A stretch of DNA of 64,000 bases from Agromyces cavernae. Its GTDB lineage: Bacteria; Actinomycetota; Actinomycetes; Actinomycetales; Microbacteriaceae. The stretch lies in contig NZ_JAJNMP010000002.1 of the NCBI RefSeq assembly GCF_021044935.1, positions 496,001-560,000 of the forward strand, given 5' to 3'. The notes below the pieces were generated by a model that was not told the DNA's origin, ran no database searches, and saw only the letters and a list, made by a program, of their open reading frames with translations. The position numbers and the translations under genes are program-made. Shown in pieces: positions 18,096-29,312 of the stretch; the first letter of the stretch is position 1, and each line of letters starts with the position of its first letter.

Positions 18096-19328
18096 GTGAC
18101 CGAATCAGATCAGCAACCGTGGGGCCGCGTCGACGAGACGGGCACCGTCTTCGTGCGGACGAGCGACGGCGAGCGGGAGGTCGGTCAGTACCCCGACGCG
18201 ACGGCCGAAGAGGCCCTCGCGTACTTCGAGCGCAAGTACGCCGACCTGGCCGGCCAGGTCACCCTCCTCGAGCAGCGCGTGCGTCGCGGGGCTCCCGCCG
18301 CCGACGTCGCCAAGGCCGTCTCGTCGCTGCGCGAGTCGGTCGCCACCGCTCATGCCGTCGGTGACCTCGAGTCCCTCGCTCGCCGGCTCGAGGCGCTCTC
18401 GGGCACCACGAAGGAACTCACCGAACAGCAGCAGGCCGAGGCGAAGGCCGCCCTCGCCGACGCGATCGCAGAGCGCACCCGCATCGTCGAGCAGGCCGAG
18501 GCGCTCGCCGCGCAAGATCCCGCGAAGACGCAGTGGAAGCAGGCCACCGCCGAGCTCGACACTTTGTTCTCCAGCTGGCAGCGCCACCAGCAAGACGGTC
18601 CGCGCCTTCCCAAGAACGAGGCGAACGAGCTGTGGAAGCGCTTCCGCGCTGCGCGTTCGACGATCGAGACGCACCGCAAGGCGTTCTTCGCCGAACTCGA
18701 CGCGTCCCACCGCGACGTCCGCAGCCGCAAGCAGGCGCTCATCGAGCGCGCCGAGGCGCTCGCACCGCGCGGCGCCGACGCGGTCGGCGATTACCGCAAC
18801 CTGCTCGACGAGTGGAAGCAAGCCGGCCGCGCGGGCAAGAAGCTCGACGACCAGCTCTGGGCCAGGTTCAAAGCCGCCGGCGATGTGCTCTTCAACGCCA
18901 AGGCCGAGATCGACGCGAAGGAAGACGAGGAGTATCGCGCGAACCTCGACGAGAAGCTGGCGCTCCTCACCGAGGCCGAGCCGCTGCTCACCGAGACCGA
19001 CCCCAAGCAGGCTCGCGCCGGGCTCAACCGCATCCAACGCAAGTGGGACGAGATCGGCAAGGTCCCCCGCGACCAGATCCGGGTCGTCGAAGACCGACTG
19101 CGCAAGATCGAGAACCACGTGCGCTCGCTCGAAGACGAGCACTGGCAGCGTGAAGACCCCGAGAAGAAGGCGCGATCCGAGGGCATGCTCGGGCAGCTCC
19201 ACGAGGCGATCGAGAAGCTCGAGGCCGAGCTCGCGGCGGCCGAGGCCGCCGGTGACGCCCGCGCCGCGGCATCCGCTCGCGAAGCGCTTGAAGCACGTCG
19301 CGCGTGGCTCAAGGCCGTCGGCGGCTGA
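18096..19328 (+). CDS. DUF349 domain protein (coiled-coil)
   Basis: A 410-residue, highly charged, almost wholly alpha-helical protein starting at GTG 18096. It contains several DUF349 repeats of about 70 residues, recognisable by [62 protein letters not shown] and [14 protein letters not shown]. The N terminus (residues 1-40) binds none of these and contains [14 protein letters not shown], typical of actinobacterial members. The biochemical role is unknown; it is expected to be cytoplasmic. It may share a transcript with the cyclophilin gene (86-base gap). Confidence 0.9.
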   Translation: MTESDQQPWGRVDETGTVFVRTSDGEREVGQYPDATAEEALAYFERKYADLAGQVTLLEQRVRRGAPAADVAKAVSSLRESVATAHAVGDLESLARRLEALSGTTKELTEQQQAEAKAALADAIAERTRIVEQAEALAAQDPAKTQWKQATAELDTLFSSWQRHQQDGPRLPKNEANELWKRFRAARSTIETHRKAFFAELDASHRDVRSRKQALIERAEALAPRGADAVGDYRNLLDEWKQAGRAGKKLDDQLWARFKAAGDVLFNAKAEIDAKEDEEYRANLDEKLALLTEAEPLLTETDPKQARAGLNRIQRKWDEIGKVPRDQIRVVEDRLRKIENHVRSLEDEHWQREDPEKKARSEGMLGQLHEAIEKLEAELAAAEAAGDARAAASAREALEARRAWLKAVGG

Positions 19329-19409
19329 CCGCTCAGCACTCCCCCGCAGCGTTCGCGGTCGCGCCGCGTTCTCCACAGGTCGTCGTTCGCAGCACCGATC
19401 GGCGAGCGG

Positions 19410-20021
19410 ATGCTCCACCATGAGGTCATGGCCCGGCTTCCTGCGGTGCTCGGCACCGATGACCTTCCGCTCGCCGAACTCTGCGCCGCGCGCATCGACG
19501 GCGAGCTCTTCGCGATCGACGAGGGGTGGGCGCCGATCGACGAGCCCGACCTCCCGAGCCTGCGGGCGGCCGTCGTCGCGCTGCGCGTGTCGCGCTCCCT
19601 GATCATCGAGCGCCTCTCGGCGGCCTGGGTGCACGACGCGCTCGACGCCGCACCGCGCACGGCGCAGTTCTGCGTGCCGCACCGTTCACGCATCGCGGCG
19701 ATCGCCGATCGACGCATCACGGTTCGCGAGGTCGTGCTCACCGACGACGAGGTCGTCGAGCTGGGCGGCGTGCGCTGCACGACGCCCGCCCGCACCGCGT
19801 TCGACCTGCTGCGCGAGACCTCGCTGCCCGATGCCGACTCCGTAGACGTCGTGGCACGACTGCTCGCACCGCGCCCTCGACTCGCAGACCAGGTCCGCGA
19901 ACGGCTCGATCGAGCGCAACGCATGCCGCACCGCGCTCGTGCGCTCGTGCGCCTCGACCACGCCGTCGCGGCCGCCGCCCTGATCGCGGCAGGCTCGATT
20001 CAGCCGTCGCTGACGCGGTAG
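19410..20021 (+). CDS. AbiEi-like (type IV antitoxin-like) DNA-binding protein
   Basis: A protein of 197-203 residues. The core [18 protein letters not shown] matches the AbiEi_4/antitoxin-like domain widely found in actinobacteria (often annotated as type IV TA antitoxin). There is no C-terminal DUF559-type nuclease and no adjacent AbiEii-type nucleotidyltransferase, so the gene is solitary. Start options are ATG 19410 and ATG 19428 (MARLPAVLG); the second agrees better with the domain. Its 3' end overlaps the convergent rel gene by 22 bases. A toxin-antitoxin role is not supported by context. Confidence 0.75.
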   Translation: MLHHEVMARLPAVLGTDDLPLAELCAARIDGELFAIDEGWAPIDEPDLPSLRAAVVALRVSRSLIIERLSAAWVHDALDAAPRTAQFCVPHRSRIAAIADRRITVREVVLTDDEVVELGGVRCTTPARTAFDLLRETSLPDADSVDVVARLLAPRPRLADQVRERLDRAQRMPHRARALVRLDHAVAAAALIAAGSIQPSLTR

Positions 20022-22252
20022 ACGTCGTAGACCGCATCGATTCGCCGCACCGCGTTCAGCACTCGGTCGAGATGGGTCGTGTCACCCATCTCGAACACGA
20101 AGCGGCTGAGCGCCAGCCGGTCGGTCGACGTCGAGACGTTCGCCGAGAGGATGTTCACGTGGTGTTCCGACAGCACGCGCGTGACGTCGGAGAGCAGTCC
20201 TGCGCGGTCGAGCGCCTCGATCTGGATCTGCACGAGGAACACGCTCTTCGAGCTCGGAGCCCAGTCGACGTCGATGATCCGTTCGGGTTCCCGCATCAGC
20301 GACTGCACGTTGTGGCAGTTCGCCTGGTGCACCGAAACCCCTGCCCCACGCGTGATGAAACCGACGATCTCGTCGCCGGGCACCGGGGTACAGCAGCGGG
20401 CGAGCTTCACGAGGATGTCGGGCGCTCCGCGCACGAGCACTCCCGAGTCGGAGTGTCGTGGGAGCGGCCGCGACCGCACGGGGATGGGAAGATCGGGCTC
20501 GTCGCCCTCGTCGATGTCGCGAACGAGCGCGACGACCTTCTCGAGCACCGACTGCGTCGAGACATGTCCCTCGCCGACGGCGGCGTACAGCGCCGAGACG
20601 TCGTCGTAGCGAAGCTGCGCCGCGACCTCGGCGAACGAGTCCTGGCTCATGAGCTTCTGCAGCGGCAGGTTCTGCTTGCGCATCGCCCGCGCGATGGCGT
20701 CGCGCCCCTGCTCGATCGCCTCGTCGCGGCGCTCCTTCGTGAACCACTGCCGGATCTTGTTGCGTGCACGCGGGCTCTTCACGAAGCCCAGCCAGTCCTG
20801 GCTCGGCCCGGAGTCGGGGTTCTTCGACGTGAACACCTCGACGACATCGCCGCTCGCGAGCTCGCTCTCTAGCGGGACCAGTCGGCCGTTGACCTTCGCA
20901 CCCATCGTGCGATGGCCGACCTCGGTGTGCACGGCATACGCGAAGTCGACCGGTGTCGCGCCCGACGGAAGGCCGATCACACGGCCCTTCGGCGTGAAGA
21001 CGTACACCTCTTTCGCGCCGATCTCGAAGCGCAGCGAATCGAGGAACTCGCCGGGGTCGGCGGTCTCGGCCTGCCAGTCGGAGATGTGCGCGAGCCACGC
21101 CATGTCGGTTTCGTTCTGCGGAGCCGGGCCGCCTGCGGAGCGACCGGTCGTCTGCTCCTTGTACTTCCAGTGCGCGGCGACACCGTATTCGGCGCGCTGG
21201 TGCATGTCATGCGTCCGGATCTGGATCTCGACCGCGCGACCCTTCGGACCCAGCACCGTCGTGTGCAGCGACTGGTAGAGGTTGAACTTCGGCGTCGCGA
21301 TGTAGTCCTTGAATCGGCCGGGCAACGGCGTCCACCGTGCATGGATCGCACCGAGCACGGCGTAGCAGTCTCGCACCGAGTTCACGAGCACCCGGATGCC
21401 GACGAGGTCGTAGATCTCGTCGAAGTCGCGCCCGCGCACGATCATCTTCTGGTAGATCGAGTAGTACTGCTTCGGCCGGCCGACGACGCGGCCGCGGATC
21501 TTCGCCGCCTTCAGGTCGTCGTTGATGAGGTCGATGACGTTCTGCACGAACTCCTCGCGCTGCGGCGTGCGCTGCTTCACGAGGCTCTCGATCTCGGCGT
21601 AGAGCTTCGGGTAGAGCACCGCGAACGAGAGGTCCTCGAGTTCCCACTTGATGGCCTGGATACCCAGGCGATGTGCGAGGGGCGCGTAGATCTCGAGCGT
21701 CTCGGTCGCCTTGCGCGTCGCGGACTCCGCCGGCACGAATCCCCACGTTCGGGCGTTGTGCAACCGGTCGGCGAGCTTGATGATCAGCACCCGGATGTCT
21801 TTCGACATCGCGACGATCATCTTTCTGACGGTCTCGGCCTGCGTCGAGTCGCCGTACTTGACCTTGTCGAGTTTCGTGACGCCGTCGACGAGCATGGCGA
21901 TCTCGTCGCCGAAGTCGGCCCGCACCTGGTCGAGCGTGTACGCCGTGTCTTCGACAGTGTCGTGCAGCAGCGCTGCCGCGACCGTCTTCGACCCGATGCC
22001 CAGGTCGGCGAGGATCTGCGCGACCGCGATCGGATGGGTGATGTACGGCTCACCGCTCTTGCGCTTCTGCCCCTCGTGGGCGCGCTCGGCGACCGTGTAC
22101 GCCCGTTCGATGAGCGACAGGTCGACCTTCGGATGATGCATCCGAACGGTCCGCATGAGCGTGTCGACCGCACCCGTCGGCTGCGCCTTGGAGAAGATCC
22201 GCGGCACGAGACGGCGCAGCGAAGCCGTCGAGTTGACTCCGGCCTCGGTCAC
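20000..22252 (-). CDS. rel: Bifunctional (p)ppGpp synthetase/hydrolase Rel
   Basis: Makes and degrades the stringent alarmone. The 750-residue protein has the N-terminal HD hydrolase ([33 protein letters not shown]), the synthetase domain ([11 protein letters not shown], the RFKD motif that typifies bifunctional enzymes, [18 protein letters not shown]), a TGS domain ([24 protein letters not shown]), and a C-terminal zinc-finger/ACT region. It starts at GTG 22252. Only short spacing (78 bases) separates it from secF upstream, so read-through from the sec operon is likely. Confidence 0.97.
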   Translation of the reverse strand: MTEAGVNSTASLRRLVPRIFSKAQPTGAVDTLMRTVRMHHPKVDLSLIERAYTVAERAHEGQKRKSGEPYITHPIAVAQILADLGIGSKTVAAALLHDTVEDTAYTLDQVRADFGDEIAMLVDGVTKLDKVKYGDSTQAETVRKMIVAMSKDIRVLIIKLADRLHNARTWGFVPAESATRKATETLEIYAPLAHRLGIQAIKWELEDLSFAVLYPKLYAEIESLVKQRTPQREEFVQNVIDLINDDLKAAKIRGRVVGRPKQYYSIYQKMIVRGRDFDEIYDLVGIRVLVNSVRDCYAVLGAIHARWTPLPGRFKDYIATPKFNLYQSLHTTVLGPKGRAVEIQIRTHDMHQRAEYGVAAHWKYKEQTTGRSAGGPAPQNETDMAWLAHISDWQAETADPGEFLDSLRFEIGAKEVYVFTPKGRVIGLPSGATPVDFAYAVHTEVGHRTMGAKVNGRLVPLESELASGDVVEVFTSKNPDSGPSQDWLGFVKSPRARNKIRQWFTKERRDEAIEQGRDAIARAMRKQNLPLQKLMSQDSFAEVAAQLRYDDVSALYAAVGEGHVSTQSVLEKVVALVRDIDEGDEPDLPIPVRSRPLPRHSDSGVLVRGAPDILVKLARCCTPVPGDEIVGFITRGAGVSVHQANCHNVQSLMREPERIIDVDWAPSSKSVFLVQIQIEALDRAGLLSDVTRVLSEHHVNILSANVSTSTDRLALSRFVFEMGDTTHLDRVLNAVRRIDAVYDVYRVSDG

Positions 22253-22330
22253 GCGTCAGCACCTCCAGACCTCAATTATCACCGTTCCTTGAGGTGAAGC
22301 CTGCCGATGGGCGCACGCCGGTCGCGAACA

Positions 22331-23350
22331 TCACGCGGTGGGCAGCACCTCGGCGGAGGGCGAGCCCGCCCGCTCGCGCTCCTTCAGCACCTTCTGGTCG
22401 TGCCGGCGGATCTCGGGCTCGCCCTCACGCAATTGCGAGTAGAGCGGGGCAGCGAGGAACACCGTCGACCAGGTGCCGACGAGGATGCCGATGAGCAGGG
22501 CGAGCGAGATGTCGCGGAGCGTGTCGGCGCCGAGCACGCCTGCACCGAGGAACAGGATCGCCGCGACCGGCAGCGCGGCGACGACGCTCGTGTTGATCGA
22601 GCGTACGAGCGTCTGGTTCACGGCGAGGTTCACCGATTCGCCGAACGTGCGCCGCGACTCCTGCCCGTCTTCAGCCGTGTTCTCACGGATCTTGTCGAAC
22701 ACCACGACCGTGTCGTAGAGCGAGTAGGCGAGGATCGTGAGGATGCCGATGGTGGCGGCGGGGCTGATCTCGAGACCCAATCCCGCGTAGATGCCCACCG
22801 TGGCGACGAGGTCGGCGATCAGGGCCAGGATCGCCGCGAGCGACATCTTCCACGTGCGGAAGTAGAGCGCCATGATGATGGCTGCCAGCAGCATGAACGC
22901 CAGAAGCCCGACGAGTGCCTGGCGAGTGACATCGGCACCCCAGCTCGGGCCGATGAACGACGATGTGACCTCGGATTCGGGCACGTCGTACGCCTCGGCG
23001 AGGGCAGTCGTGACCGCCCGCGAGTCTGCCTGTTCGAGCTGGTCGGTCTGGACCCGGACGCCGTCGCCGCCGACGATCGTCACGTGCGCGGTCGCGTCGG
23101 GCACGACGGATTCCACGGCGTCGATCGCCGGCTGCTCCTCGGCGTTCTCGACGCCCGCGATCTGGAATTGCGAGCCCCCGCGGAACTCGATGCTGAAGTT
23201 GACCCCACGGAGGACCGGTACGAGCACCGAGAGCAGGAGCAGCACGGCGACGATCGTGTACCACTTCTTGCGTCCACCGACGAAGTTGAAGGAGCGCTTG
23301 CCCGTGTAGAGGTCGTTACCGAAGGTCGTGAGACGGTTGGCCTTGGCCAT
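22331..23350 (-). CDS. secF: Protein translocase subunit SecF
   Basis: With SecD and YajC, uses the proton gradient to help SecYEG export. The 339-residue protein has six membrane helices, with the large periplasmic loop after helix 1, and motifs NFSIEFRGGSQFQI, ATIGILTILAYSLYDTVVVFDKIREN and the C-terminal TLRDISLALLIGILVGTWSTVFLAAPL. The start is ATG 23350 (MAKANRL), sharing its first base with the secD stop (TGATG). Longer in-frame sequence upstream is arginine-rich shadow of secD. Confidence 0.97.
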   Translation of the reverse strand: MAKANRLTTFGNDLYTGKRSFNFVGGRKKWYTIVAVLLLLSVLVPVLRGVNFSIEFRGGSQFQIAGVENAEEQPAIDAVESVVPDATAHVTIVGGDGVRVQTDQLEQADSRAVTTALAEAYDVPESEVTSSFIGPSWGADVTRQALVGLLAFMLLAAIIMALYFRTWKMSLAAILALIADLVATVGIYAGLGLEISPAATIGILTILAYSLYDTVVVFDKIRENTAEDGQESRRTFGESVNLAVNQTLVRSINTSVVAALPVAAILFLGAGVLGADTLRDISLALLIGILVGTWSTVFLAAPLYSQLREGEPEIRRHDQKVLKERERAGSPSAEVLPTA

Positions 23351-25080
23351 CAGGACTCCTTCCCGTCGTTCGAGGTATCGCCCGCGCCGACCGTTGCGGC
23401 CGCCTTGCGTTCGGCGATGGTCTGGCGCCGCTGCGCCTCCTTCGCGCTGGACGCTGCCTTCTTCGCCGTCACCGCGACGGGCTTGCGGAACTCCGCACGC
23501 CCCCGGTACACCGCGCCGAGCGCCTCGGGGTCGAGGCCCGACCACGGGTTACCGCTCGAGAAGAACCGGGTCTGCGCGAGCAGCTGCAGCATCGGATGCG
23601 TGAACAGGATCACGACGACGACGTCGATGATCGTGGTGAGTCCGAGCGTGTAGGCGAAGCCCTTCACGCTGCCGACCGCGAGGATGAAGAGCACGATCGC
23701 CGCGAGCAGGTTCGTGGCCTTCGACGCGAGCACCGTGCGGAAGGCTCGCTTCCAGCCGGCCTCGACGGCGCTGACGAGCTGACGACCGTCTCGGAGCTCG
23801 TCGCGGACGCGTTCGAAGTAGATGATGAACGAGTCGGCGGTGAAGCCGATCGCGACGATGAGGCCCGCGATGCCGGCGAGTGAGAGGCGGTAGCCCTCGC
23901 GCCACGACAGGATCGTGATCATCAGGTATGTGATGATTCCCGCGATCACCAGTGACGCGATCGTGACCGATGCGAGCGCCCGGTACTGGAAGATCGTGTA
24001 GATCACGACGAGGATGAGGCCGATGAGGCCGGCGATGAGGCCGGACTGCAGCTGCGACGTTCCGAGCGTCGGCGAGATCGTGTCGGAGGACTGCACCGTG
24101 AAGCTGAGCGGCAGCGCGCCGAACTTCAGCTGGTCGGCCAGCGACTTCGAGGTCTCCTGCGTGAACTGGCCGGTGATCTGCGGCCGGCCGTCGGTGATGG
24201 CCGCGTTCATCGAGGGCGCGGTGAGCACGGCCCCGTCGAGCACGAAGGCGAACTGGTCGCGGGGCGTCTGGCCCTGCAGGCCGAAGAGCCGGGTGCTGAC
24301 CTCGGTGAAGTCCTGGGTGCCCTGCTCGTCGAACACGATGTTGACCGCCCACTGCCCGGTGCTGGCGCCGGTCTGCGTGGTCACCGTGCCGTTCGTGGCG
24401 TCGACGATGTTCTCGCCGCTCGCCTCGACCGGCCCGAGGAGGTACTTGGCGGCACGCTCGCGGTCACAGGTGACCAGTGGCTCATCTGCCGGTGCGACGT
24501 TCGTCGCGGCGTTGTCGAGCTCGGCGCAGTCGAAGTTGTCGAACTGATCCTGCAGCGCCGGGGTGATCCAGGCCGGGTCGCTGCCGTCGGTGGGCTCGAC
24601 GGTCGGCGTCGACTCGGGCTCTTCGGTGGGCGACGGGGTCTCGGTCGGGCTGACCGCGGTGTTCGTCGCCGCGTCGGCGAGCAGCACCGCTCGCAGCTCG
24701 AGCTTTGCCGACTGCTCGATTCGGTCCCGAGTCTGGTCGTCGAGCTCACCCGGGATGCGGACGACGACGTTCTCACCCTCGGTGTTGATCTCGGACTCGG
24801 CGACACCCGAGGCATCGACACGCTGCCGGATGATCGACACGGCCTGGTCGAGCTGCTCCTGCGAGACGTCGGCTCCGGTCTCGACCTTCGGCGCGAGGAT
24901 GATCTGCGTGCCGCCCTCGAGGTCGAGCGCGAGCTTCGGCGTCCACGATCCCCCGCCCCAGATGACGCCGGCGGCGTTGATGCCGAACAGGAGCGCGATG
25001 ATGACACCCAGCCAGGTGAGGGAACGCCATGCCTTGCGGACTGGCGTCGGCCGGGATGACCGCTTCGATGGTGCAGCCAC
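23350..25080 (-). CDS. secD: Protein translocase subunit SecD
   Basis: A 576-residue partner of SecF: one N-terminal helix (residues 21-42), a large extracytoplasmic domain (LALDLEGGTQIIL, VSIIRQRVDASGV), and five C-terminal helices (SLAGIAGLIVAIGFTADSFIIYFERVRDE). The P1 head carries a Thr/Glu/Pro-rich insert at about 140-165 (TETPSPTEEPESTPTVEP), typical of actinobacterial SecD. The C-terminal tail after about 520 is cytoplasmic and basic. It starts at GTG 25080 in the yajC-secD-secF operon. Confidence 0.97.
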   Translation of the reverse strand: MAAPSKRSSRPTPVRKAWRSLTWLGVIIALLFGINAAGVIWGGGSWTPKLALDLEGGTQIILAPKVETGADVSQEQLDQAVSIIRQRVDASGVAESEINTEGENVVVRIPGELDDQTRDRIEQSAKLELRAVLLADAATNTAVSPTETPSPTEEPESTPTVEPTDGSDPAWITPALQDQFDNFDCAELDNAATNVAPADEPLVTCDRERAAKYLLGPVEASGENIVDATNGTVTTQTGASTGQWAVNIVFDEQGTQDFTEVSTRLFGLQGQTPRDQFAFVLDGAVLTAPSMNAAITDGRPQITGQFTQETSKSLADQLKFGALPLSFTVQSSDTISPTLGTSQLQSGLIAGLIGLILVVIYTIFQYRALASVTIASLVIAGIITYLMITILSWREGYRLSLAGIAGLIVAIGFTADSFIIYFERVRDELRDGRQLVSAVEAGWKRAFRTVLASKATNLLAAIVLFILAVGSVKGFAYTLGLTTIIDVVVVILFTHPMLQLLAQTRFFSSGNPWSGLDPEALGAVYRGRAEFRKPVAVTAKKAASSAKEAQRRQTIAERKAAATVGAGDTSNDGKES

Positions 25081-25142
25081 GTTTCTGCTTTCTCTGCAAG
25101 AGCCCGCGCATCAGCGCACGAGCCGAGCCTCGGTGATGAGTG

Positions 25143-25535
25143 CTAGTCGTCCGACTTCTTGGTGTCGGGCGTCTCGTCGGTCGTCGACGGGGTTTCGGTG
25201 TGCTCGTCGGCGACACGCTCGCCGAACTCGGGCTCTCCGCCGACCGACTCGGCGGACTCGTCGGCGGCCACCGGCTCGACCACGCGTGCGACCGTCTGCC
25301 GGTGCACGGTGAGCACCGTGCCGGGCGAGGTCTCGAGCAGCACCTGGTTCTCGTCTTCGTCGATCGAGAGGATCGTGCCGAACACTCCGAAGTTGGTCAT
25401 CACCTTCGCGCCCGGCTGCACCTTCGCCTGCAGCTCCCGCGCGTCGGCCTGACGCTTGCGCGAGTTCCGGAACATGAAGAAGATCAGCACCGCCAAGACG
25501 GCGAGCATGATGATAGTGAACGGATCGAACGTCAT
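25143..25535 (-). CDS. yajC: Preprotein translocase accessory subunit YajC
   Basis: A 130-residue protein: an N-terminal helix (residues 6-22, IIMLAVLAVLIFFMF), a small beta domain (VQPGAKVMTNFGVFGTILSIDEDENQVLLET) and an acidic, low-complexity C-terminal tail. Position before secD-secF confirms it. It lies 62 bases upstream of secD. Confidence 0.93.
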   Translation of the reverse strand: MTFDPFTIIMLAVLAVLIFFMFRNSRKRQADARELQAKVQPGAKVMTNFGVFGTILSIDEDENQVLLETSPGTVLTVHRQTVARVVEPVAADESAESVGGEPEFGERVADEHTETPSTTDETPDTKKSDD

Positions 25536-25606
25536 GAGGGAGAGTTACCTTCCGGTGTGCGTTGTGCGCACGAAGTCAGAGGCGCTGAGGGCGTCGCCTC
25601 AAAGGA

Positions 25607-26665
25607 TTATAGGTCATCGATCGGAAGCGCCGCTGACGCGGCCGGTGCGCTCTCGGAAAGGCCGAAATGCCGCCAGGCCGACGGTGTGGCGACGCGGCCC
25701 CGCGGCGTGCGGGTGATAAGCCCGATTCGCACGAGGAACGGCTCGACCACCGCCTCGATCGTCTCGGCCTCTTCGCCGACCGACACTGCGAGCGTGTTGA
25801 GGCCGACCGGCCCGCCGCCGAACCGCGTGAGGATGGTCTGCATCACCGCCCGGTCGAGCCGGTCGAGGCCGAGCGGGTCGACGTCGTAGAGCTCGAGCGC
25901 CGCCTGCACCGCATCGAGGTCGGCGCGGCCGCCGTGTACGAGCGCATAGTCGCGCACGCGCCGCAGCAGCCGGTTGGCGATGCGCGGGGTGCCACGACAG
26001 CGCCCCGCGATCTCGGCGAGTGCCTCTCGGTCGGCATCGAGCCCGAGCATCGACGCCGCACGCTCGAGTACCCGCTCGAGCTCGGCCTCGTCGTAGAACT
26101 CGAGGTGTGCCGTGAACCCGAATCGGTCGCGCAGCGGATTCGGCAGGAGCCCGGCGCGCGTCGTCGCCCCGACGAGCGTGAAGGGCGCGAGGTCGAGCGG
26201 CACCGACGTGGCGCCTGCCCCCTTGCCGACCATGATGTCGATGCGGAAGTCCTCCATCGCGAGGTACAGCATCTCTTCGGCCGAGCGGGCCATGCGGTGG
26301 ATCTCGTCGATGAACAGCACCTCGCCCGGCACGAGCGAGCTCAGGATCGCCGCGAGGTCGCCGGCGTGCTGGATCGCCGGACCGCTCGACATGCGCAACG
26401 GCCGACCGCCCTCGTGGGCCACGATCATCGCGAGGGTCGTCTTGCCGAGACCCGGTGGGCCGGCCAGCAGGATGTGGTCGGGCGTGCGCTGCTGCAGCAT
26501 CGCCGCGGTGAGGAGGAGTTGGAGCTGCCCGCGCACACGGGTCTGCCCGACGAACTCCTCGAGGCTCTTCGGGCGCAACGCCCCCTCGAATGCGAGCTCG
26601 GCCTCTGACGCGAGCACCGGGTCGGTGAGGTCGAGATCGCCACCGTGCATGTCGCTGGTGCTCAT
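25607..26665 (-). CDS. ruvB: Holliday junction branch migration helicase RuvB
   Basis: The hexameric AAA+ motor of RuvAB. The 352-residue protein has Walker [12 protein letters not shown], Walker B IDEIHR, sensor [18 protein letters not shown] and the C-terminal winged helix ([28 protein letters not shown]). The ATG overlaps the ruvA stop by four bases, keeping the ruvC-ruvA-ruvB order. Confidence 0.97.
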   Translation of the reverse strand: MSTSDMHGGDLDLTDPVLASEAELAFEGALRPKSLEEFVGQTRVRGQLQLLLTAAMLQQRTPDHILLAGPPGLGKTTLAMIVAHEGGRPLRMSSGPAIQHAGDLAAILSSLVPGEVLFIDEIHRMARSAEEMLYLAMEDFRIDIMVGKGAGATSVPLDLAPFTLVGATTRAGLLPNPLRDRFGFTAHLEFYDEAELERVLERAASMLGLDADREALAEIAGRCRGTPRIANRLLRRVRDYALVHGGRADLDAVQAALELYDVDPLGLDRLDRAVMQTILTRFGGGPVGLNTLAVSVGEEAETIEAVVEPFLVRIGLITRTPRGRVATPSAWRHFGLSESAPAASAALPIDDL

Positions 26666-27279
26666 CGCGAGCGCCCCGCCTGCTGTGCAGGCCCGAGCCT
26701 CGACAGCGTGAGGCGCAACAGGGTCGGCACGGACGCCGCCTCGGTGTCGGACGCGGCGGCCATGGTCTCTTCGACGGCATCGGCGGCGACGCGCTCGGAC
26801 CAGCCCAGGCCGGTGAGGGCCGCGAGCACGCTCTCGGCGGCGCCGCCCGTGACCACGGCCGGTCGAGCGGTCGCGGCGGGCGCGACGAGCTTGCCCGCGA
26901 GCGAGACGGTGATGAGCTTCGCCGTCTTGGGCCCGATGCCGCTGACCTTGCGGAACACCGCGTCGTCGTCGCGCTGCACGGCCTCGGCGACCTGCTCGGG
27001 CGAGAGCGCCGACAGCACGCCGAGCGCCGATTTGGGGCCGACGCCGGTGACGCCGATGAGCAGGTCGAACACGTCGAGCTCCTCGCGAGTGCCGAACCCG
27101 AACAGGGTGAGCGAATCTTCGCGCACGACCAGCGTCGTGTGCACGTTGGTCTCGCTGCCTTCCCGGCTCGCGAGCGCGAGCGCCGGGGTCGTGTTGACGT
27201 GGAAGCCCACGCCGCCGACCTCGAGCACGATCGAGTTGCCGCCCGCTGCGAGCACGCGGCCGCGAAGAGAGGAGATCAC
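26662..27279 (-). CDS. ruvA: Holliday junction DNA-binding subunit RuvA
   Basis: A 205-residue tetrameric junction-binding protein with an N-terminal OB domain ([26 protein letters not shown]), helix-hairpin-helix motifs ([29 protein letters not shown]) and a C-terminal UBA-like RuvB-binding domain. It starts at GTG 27279, overlapping the ruvC stop. Confidence 0.97.
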   Translation of the reverse strand: MISSLRGRVLAAGGNSIVLEVGGVGFHVNTTPALALASREGSETNVHTTLVVREDSLTLFGFGTREELDVFDLLIGVTGVGPKSALGVLSALSPEQVAEAVQRDDDAVFRKVSGIGPKTAKLITVSLAGKLVAPAATARPAVVTGGAAESVLAALTGLGWSERVAADAVEETMAAASDTEAASVPTLLRLTLSRLGPAQQAGRSR

Positions 27280-27881
27280 TCCTTCAGCCTACGGGCCGCC
27301 CCCGACACCGCCGCAGAACGCTCCGCGGCGAGCCACGCCCGCTGAGCGGGGGTCAGGCTCGACGCCTCGGCCTGAGCCGGGGCATCCTGGATCGCGGCGC
27401 CCGCCGCTCCCCCGGTGCGCCACGCGTGACAGATCGCGAGCGCGAGCGCATCGGCGGCATCAGCGGGCTTCGGCACCGCCTCGAGCCCGAGGATGCGGGC
27501 GACCATGGCGCCGACCTGCTTCTTGTCGGCGCGCCCGTACCCGGTGATCGCGGCCTTCACCTCGCTCGGCGTGTGCAGGGCGACTGGAAGCGCCCGGCGA
27601 GCCGCGATCAGCATCGCGACACCCGAGATCTGGGCCGTGCCCATGATCGTCGACACGTCGCTGCGGGCGAAGACCCGCTCGAGCGCGACGGCCTGCGGAC
27701 GATGCTCCTCGAGGATCGCCTCGAGCCCGTCGGCGATGCGGGCGAGCCGGCGCGGTGTGTCGAGGTCGGCGGGCGAGCGCAGCACGACGACGTCGACGAG
27801 CCTTGCGGTGCGGTCGGGCTCGACGTCGACCACGCCGACGCCGCATCGCGTCAGGCCGGGGTCGATGCCGAGCACGCGCAC
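27276..27881 (-). CDS. ruvC: Holliday junction resolvase RuvC
   Basis: A 201-residue dimeric endonuclease with catalytic Asp7 in [10 protein letters not shown], Glu in ALERVF, and the C-terminal acids in [12 protein letters not shown]. The C terminus after about 160 is alanine-rich. It starts at GTG 27881, ten bases after the yebC stop, without a convincing Shine-Dalgarno, so translation probably depends on coupling to yebC. Confidence 0.96.
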   Translation of the reverse strand: MRVLGIDPGLTRCGVGVVDVEPDRTARLVDVVVLRSPADLDTPRRLARIADGLEAILEEHRPQAVALERVFARSDVSTIMGTAQISGVAMLIAARRALPVALHTPSEVKAAITGYGRADKKQVGAMVARILGLEAVPKPADAADALALAICHAWRTGGAAGAAIQDAPAQAEASSLTPAQRAWLAAERSAAVSGAARRLKE

Positions 27882-27890
27882 GGCGATCGG

Positions 27891-28649
27891 CTAGTCCTCG
27901 GCTTCGAGCTCGGCCTGCACCTCGGGGCTCAGGTCGAAGTTGCTGTAGATGTTCTGCACGTCGTCGCTGTCTTCGAGGGCGTCGATCAGGCGGAACACCT
28001 TTCGGGCGGTCTCGGCGTCGATCTCGACCTTCAGGTTCGGCACGAACGCGGCGTCGGCCGAGTCGTAGTCGATGCCCGCCTCCTGCAGCGCGGTGCGAGC
28101 CGCGACCATGTCGGACGCCTCGGTGACGACCTCGAAGGTGTCGCCCTCGTCGGTGACCTCTTCGGCGCCCGCATCGAGCACTGCGGCCAGGATATCGTCT
28201 TCGGTGGTGCCCTCGGCGGGCACCACGATGACGCCCTTGCGTGCGAAGTTGTAGGCGACCGAACCCGGGTCGGCCATCGTTCCGCCGTTGCGGCTCATGA
28301 GCGTGCGCACCTCGGCCGCGGCGCGGTTCTTGTTGTCGGTCAGGCACTCGATGAGCAGGGCAACCCCGTTGGGACCGTAGCCCTCGTACATGATGGTCGT
28401 GTACTCGACGGACTCGCCGGTGAGCCCCGCGCCGCGCTTGATGGCGCGGTCGATGTTGTCGTTCGGGACCGAGGTCTTCTTCGCCTTCTGCACGGCGTCG
28501 ACGAGGGTCGGATTGCCCGAGAGGTCGGCGCCGCCCATCTTTGCGGCGACCTCGATGTTCTTGATCAGCTTGGCGAACGACTTGGCTCGGCGTGCGTCGA
28601 TGACCGCCTTCTTGTGCTTGGTCGTGGCCCACTTGGAATGCCCGGACAT
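27891..28649 (-). CDS. yebC: YebC/PmpR-family protein
   Basis: A 252-residue TACO1/YebC family member. The opening [19 protein letters not shown] and the stretch [11 protein letters not shown] are diagnostic. Members were described as transcription regulators and, more recently, as translation factors that relieve stalling at prolines. The position upstream of ruvCAB is conserved across actinobacteria. The start is ATG 28649 with CAGGAGACGC upstream; the in-frame extension upstream is non-conserved. A small hairpin (28671-28688) lies in the leader. Confidence 0.95.
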   Translation of the reverse strand: MSGHSKWATTKHKKAVIDARRAKSFAKLIKNIEVAAKMGGADLSGNPTLVDAVQKAKKTSVPNDNIDRAIKRGAGLTGESVEYTTIMYEGYGPNGVALLIECLTDNKNRAAAEVRTLMSRNGGTMADPGSVAYNFARKGVIVVPAEGTTEDDILAAVLDAGAEEVTDEGDTFEVVTEASDMVAARTALQEAGIDYDSADAAFVPNLKVEIDAETARKVFRLIDALEDSDDVQNIYSNFDLSPEVQAELEAED

Positions 28650-28670
28650 GCGTCTCCTGGATCGGTTTCG

Positions 28671-28688
28671 CGGCGGGTGAGCCCGCCG
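28671..28688. terminator. Short hairpin between the DUF1697 gene and yebC
   Basis: CGGCGGG, loop TGAG, CCCGCCG. It could end the DUF1697 transcript or lie in the yebC leader. Seven GC pairs and no U-tract, so a weak call. Confidence 0.4.
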
Positions 28689-28756
28689 ACAGACCATTCT
28701 AAGCCAGCGTGGGCGGACACCCCGCGATCGACGAACGGATGCCCCGGGGCCGGTGT

Positions 28757-29287
28757 TCAGCCCAGGATCTTCAGCAGCGCGCGGAGGTTGCGATTCGTCG
28801 TCACCGACTTGTACTTCGCCTTGCCGATGAGCTTGGCGAACGGAGTGCCGACGGTGGTGCCCTTCACCGGGTTCCAGTAGAGCACTCCGTCGTCCGCAAC
28901 CAGCGGGTCGACGTCGGGGTCGACACCGTCGGCGGCCGTCTGGAGTTCGTCGATCACGGCGGGATCGGAAACGAAGATCACCCAGGGCTGTCGTCGCGCG
29001 TCTGTCGCATCGAAGGGGAACCCGTCGACGGCCCGCTCGAGTTCTGCGCGCGTCACGAGCACGATCCACGCGTCGTACGCGAAGCGATCGCCGAGCGCCT
29101 GCTCGATCCGTCGCTTCAGAACAGCGTGCGGTTCCCGGGTCGCGGTCTCGAAGACGACGTTGCCGCTCGCGAGCACCGTGCGAACCTCGTCGAACCCGAG
29201 CGACACGAACAGCTCGCGCAGGTCGAGCGACTTGATCGTGATGCCGCCGACGTTGACGCCGCGCAGCAGGGCGATGTAACGGACCAT
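28757..29287 (-). CDS. DUF1697 family protein
   Basis: A 176-residue cytosolic protein beginning [15 protein letters not shown], the family signature, followed by [25 protein letters not shown] and the C-terminal [24 protein letters not shown]. Function is unknown. It is minus-strand, downstream of the two hemerythrin genes with 25 bases between, so probably cotranscribed with the nearer one. Confidence 0.88.
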   Translation of the reverse strand: MVRYIALLRGVNVGGITIKSLDLRELFVSLGFDEVRTVLASGNVVFETATREPHAVLKRRIEQALGDRFAYDAWIVLVTRAELERAVDGFPFDATDARRQPWVIFVSDPAVIDELQTAADGVDPDVDPLVADDGVLYWNPVKGTTVGTPFAKLIGKAKYKSVTTNRNLRALLKILG

Positions 29288-29312
29288 GAACCGAGCGTAC
29301 GACGGGCTGCCG

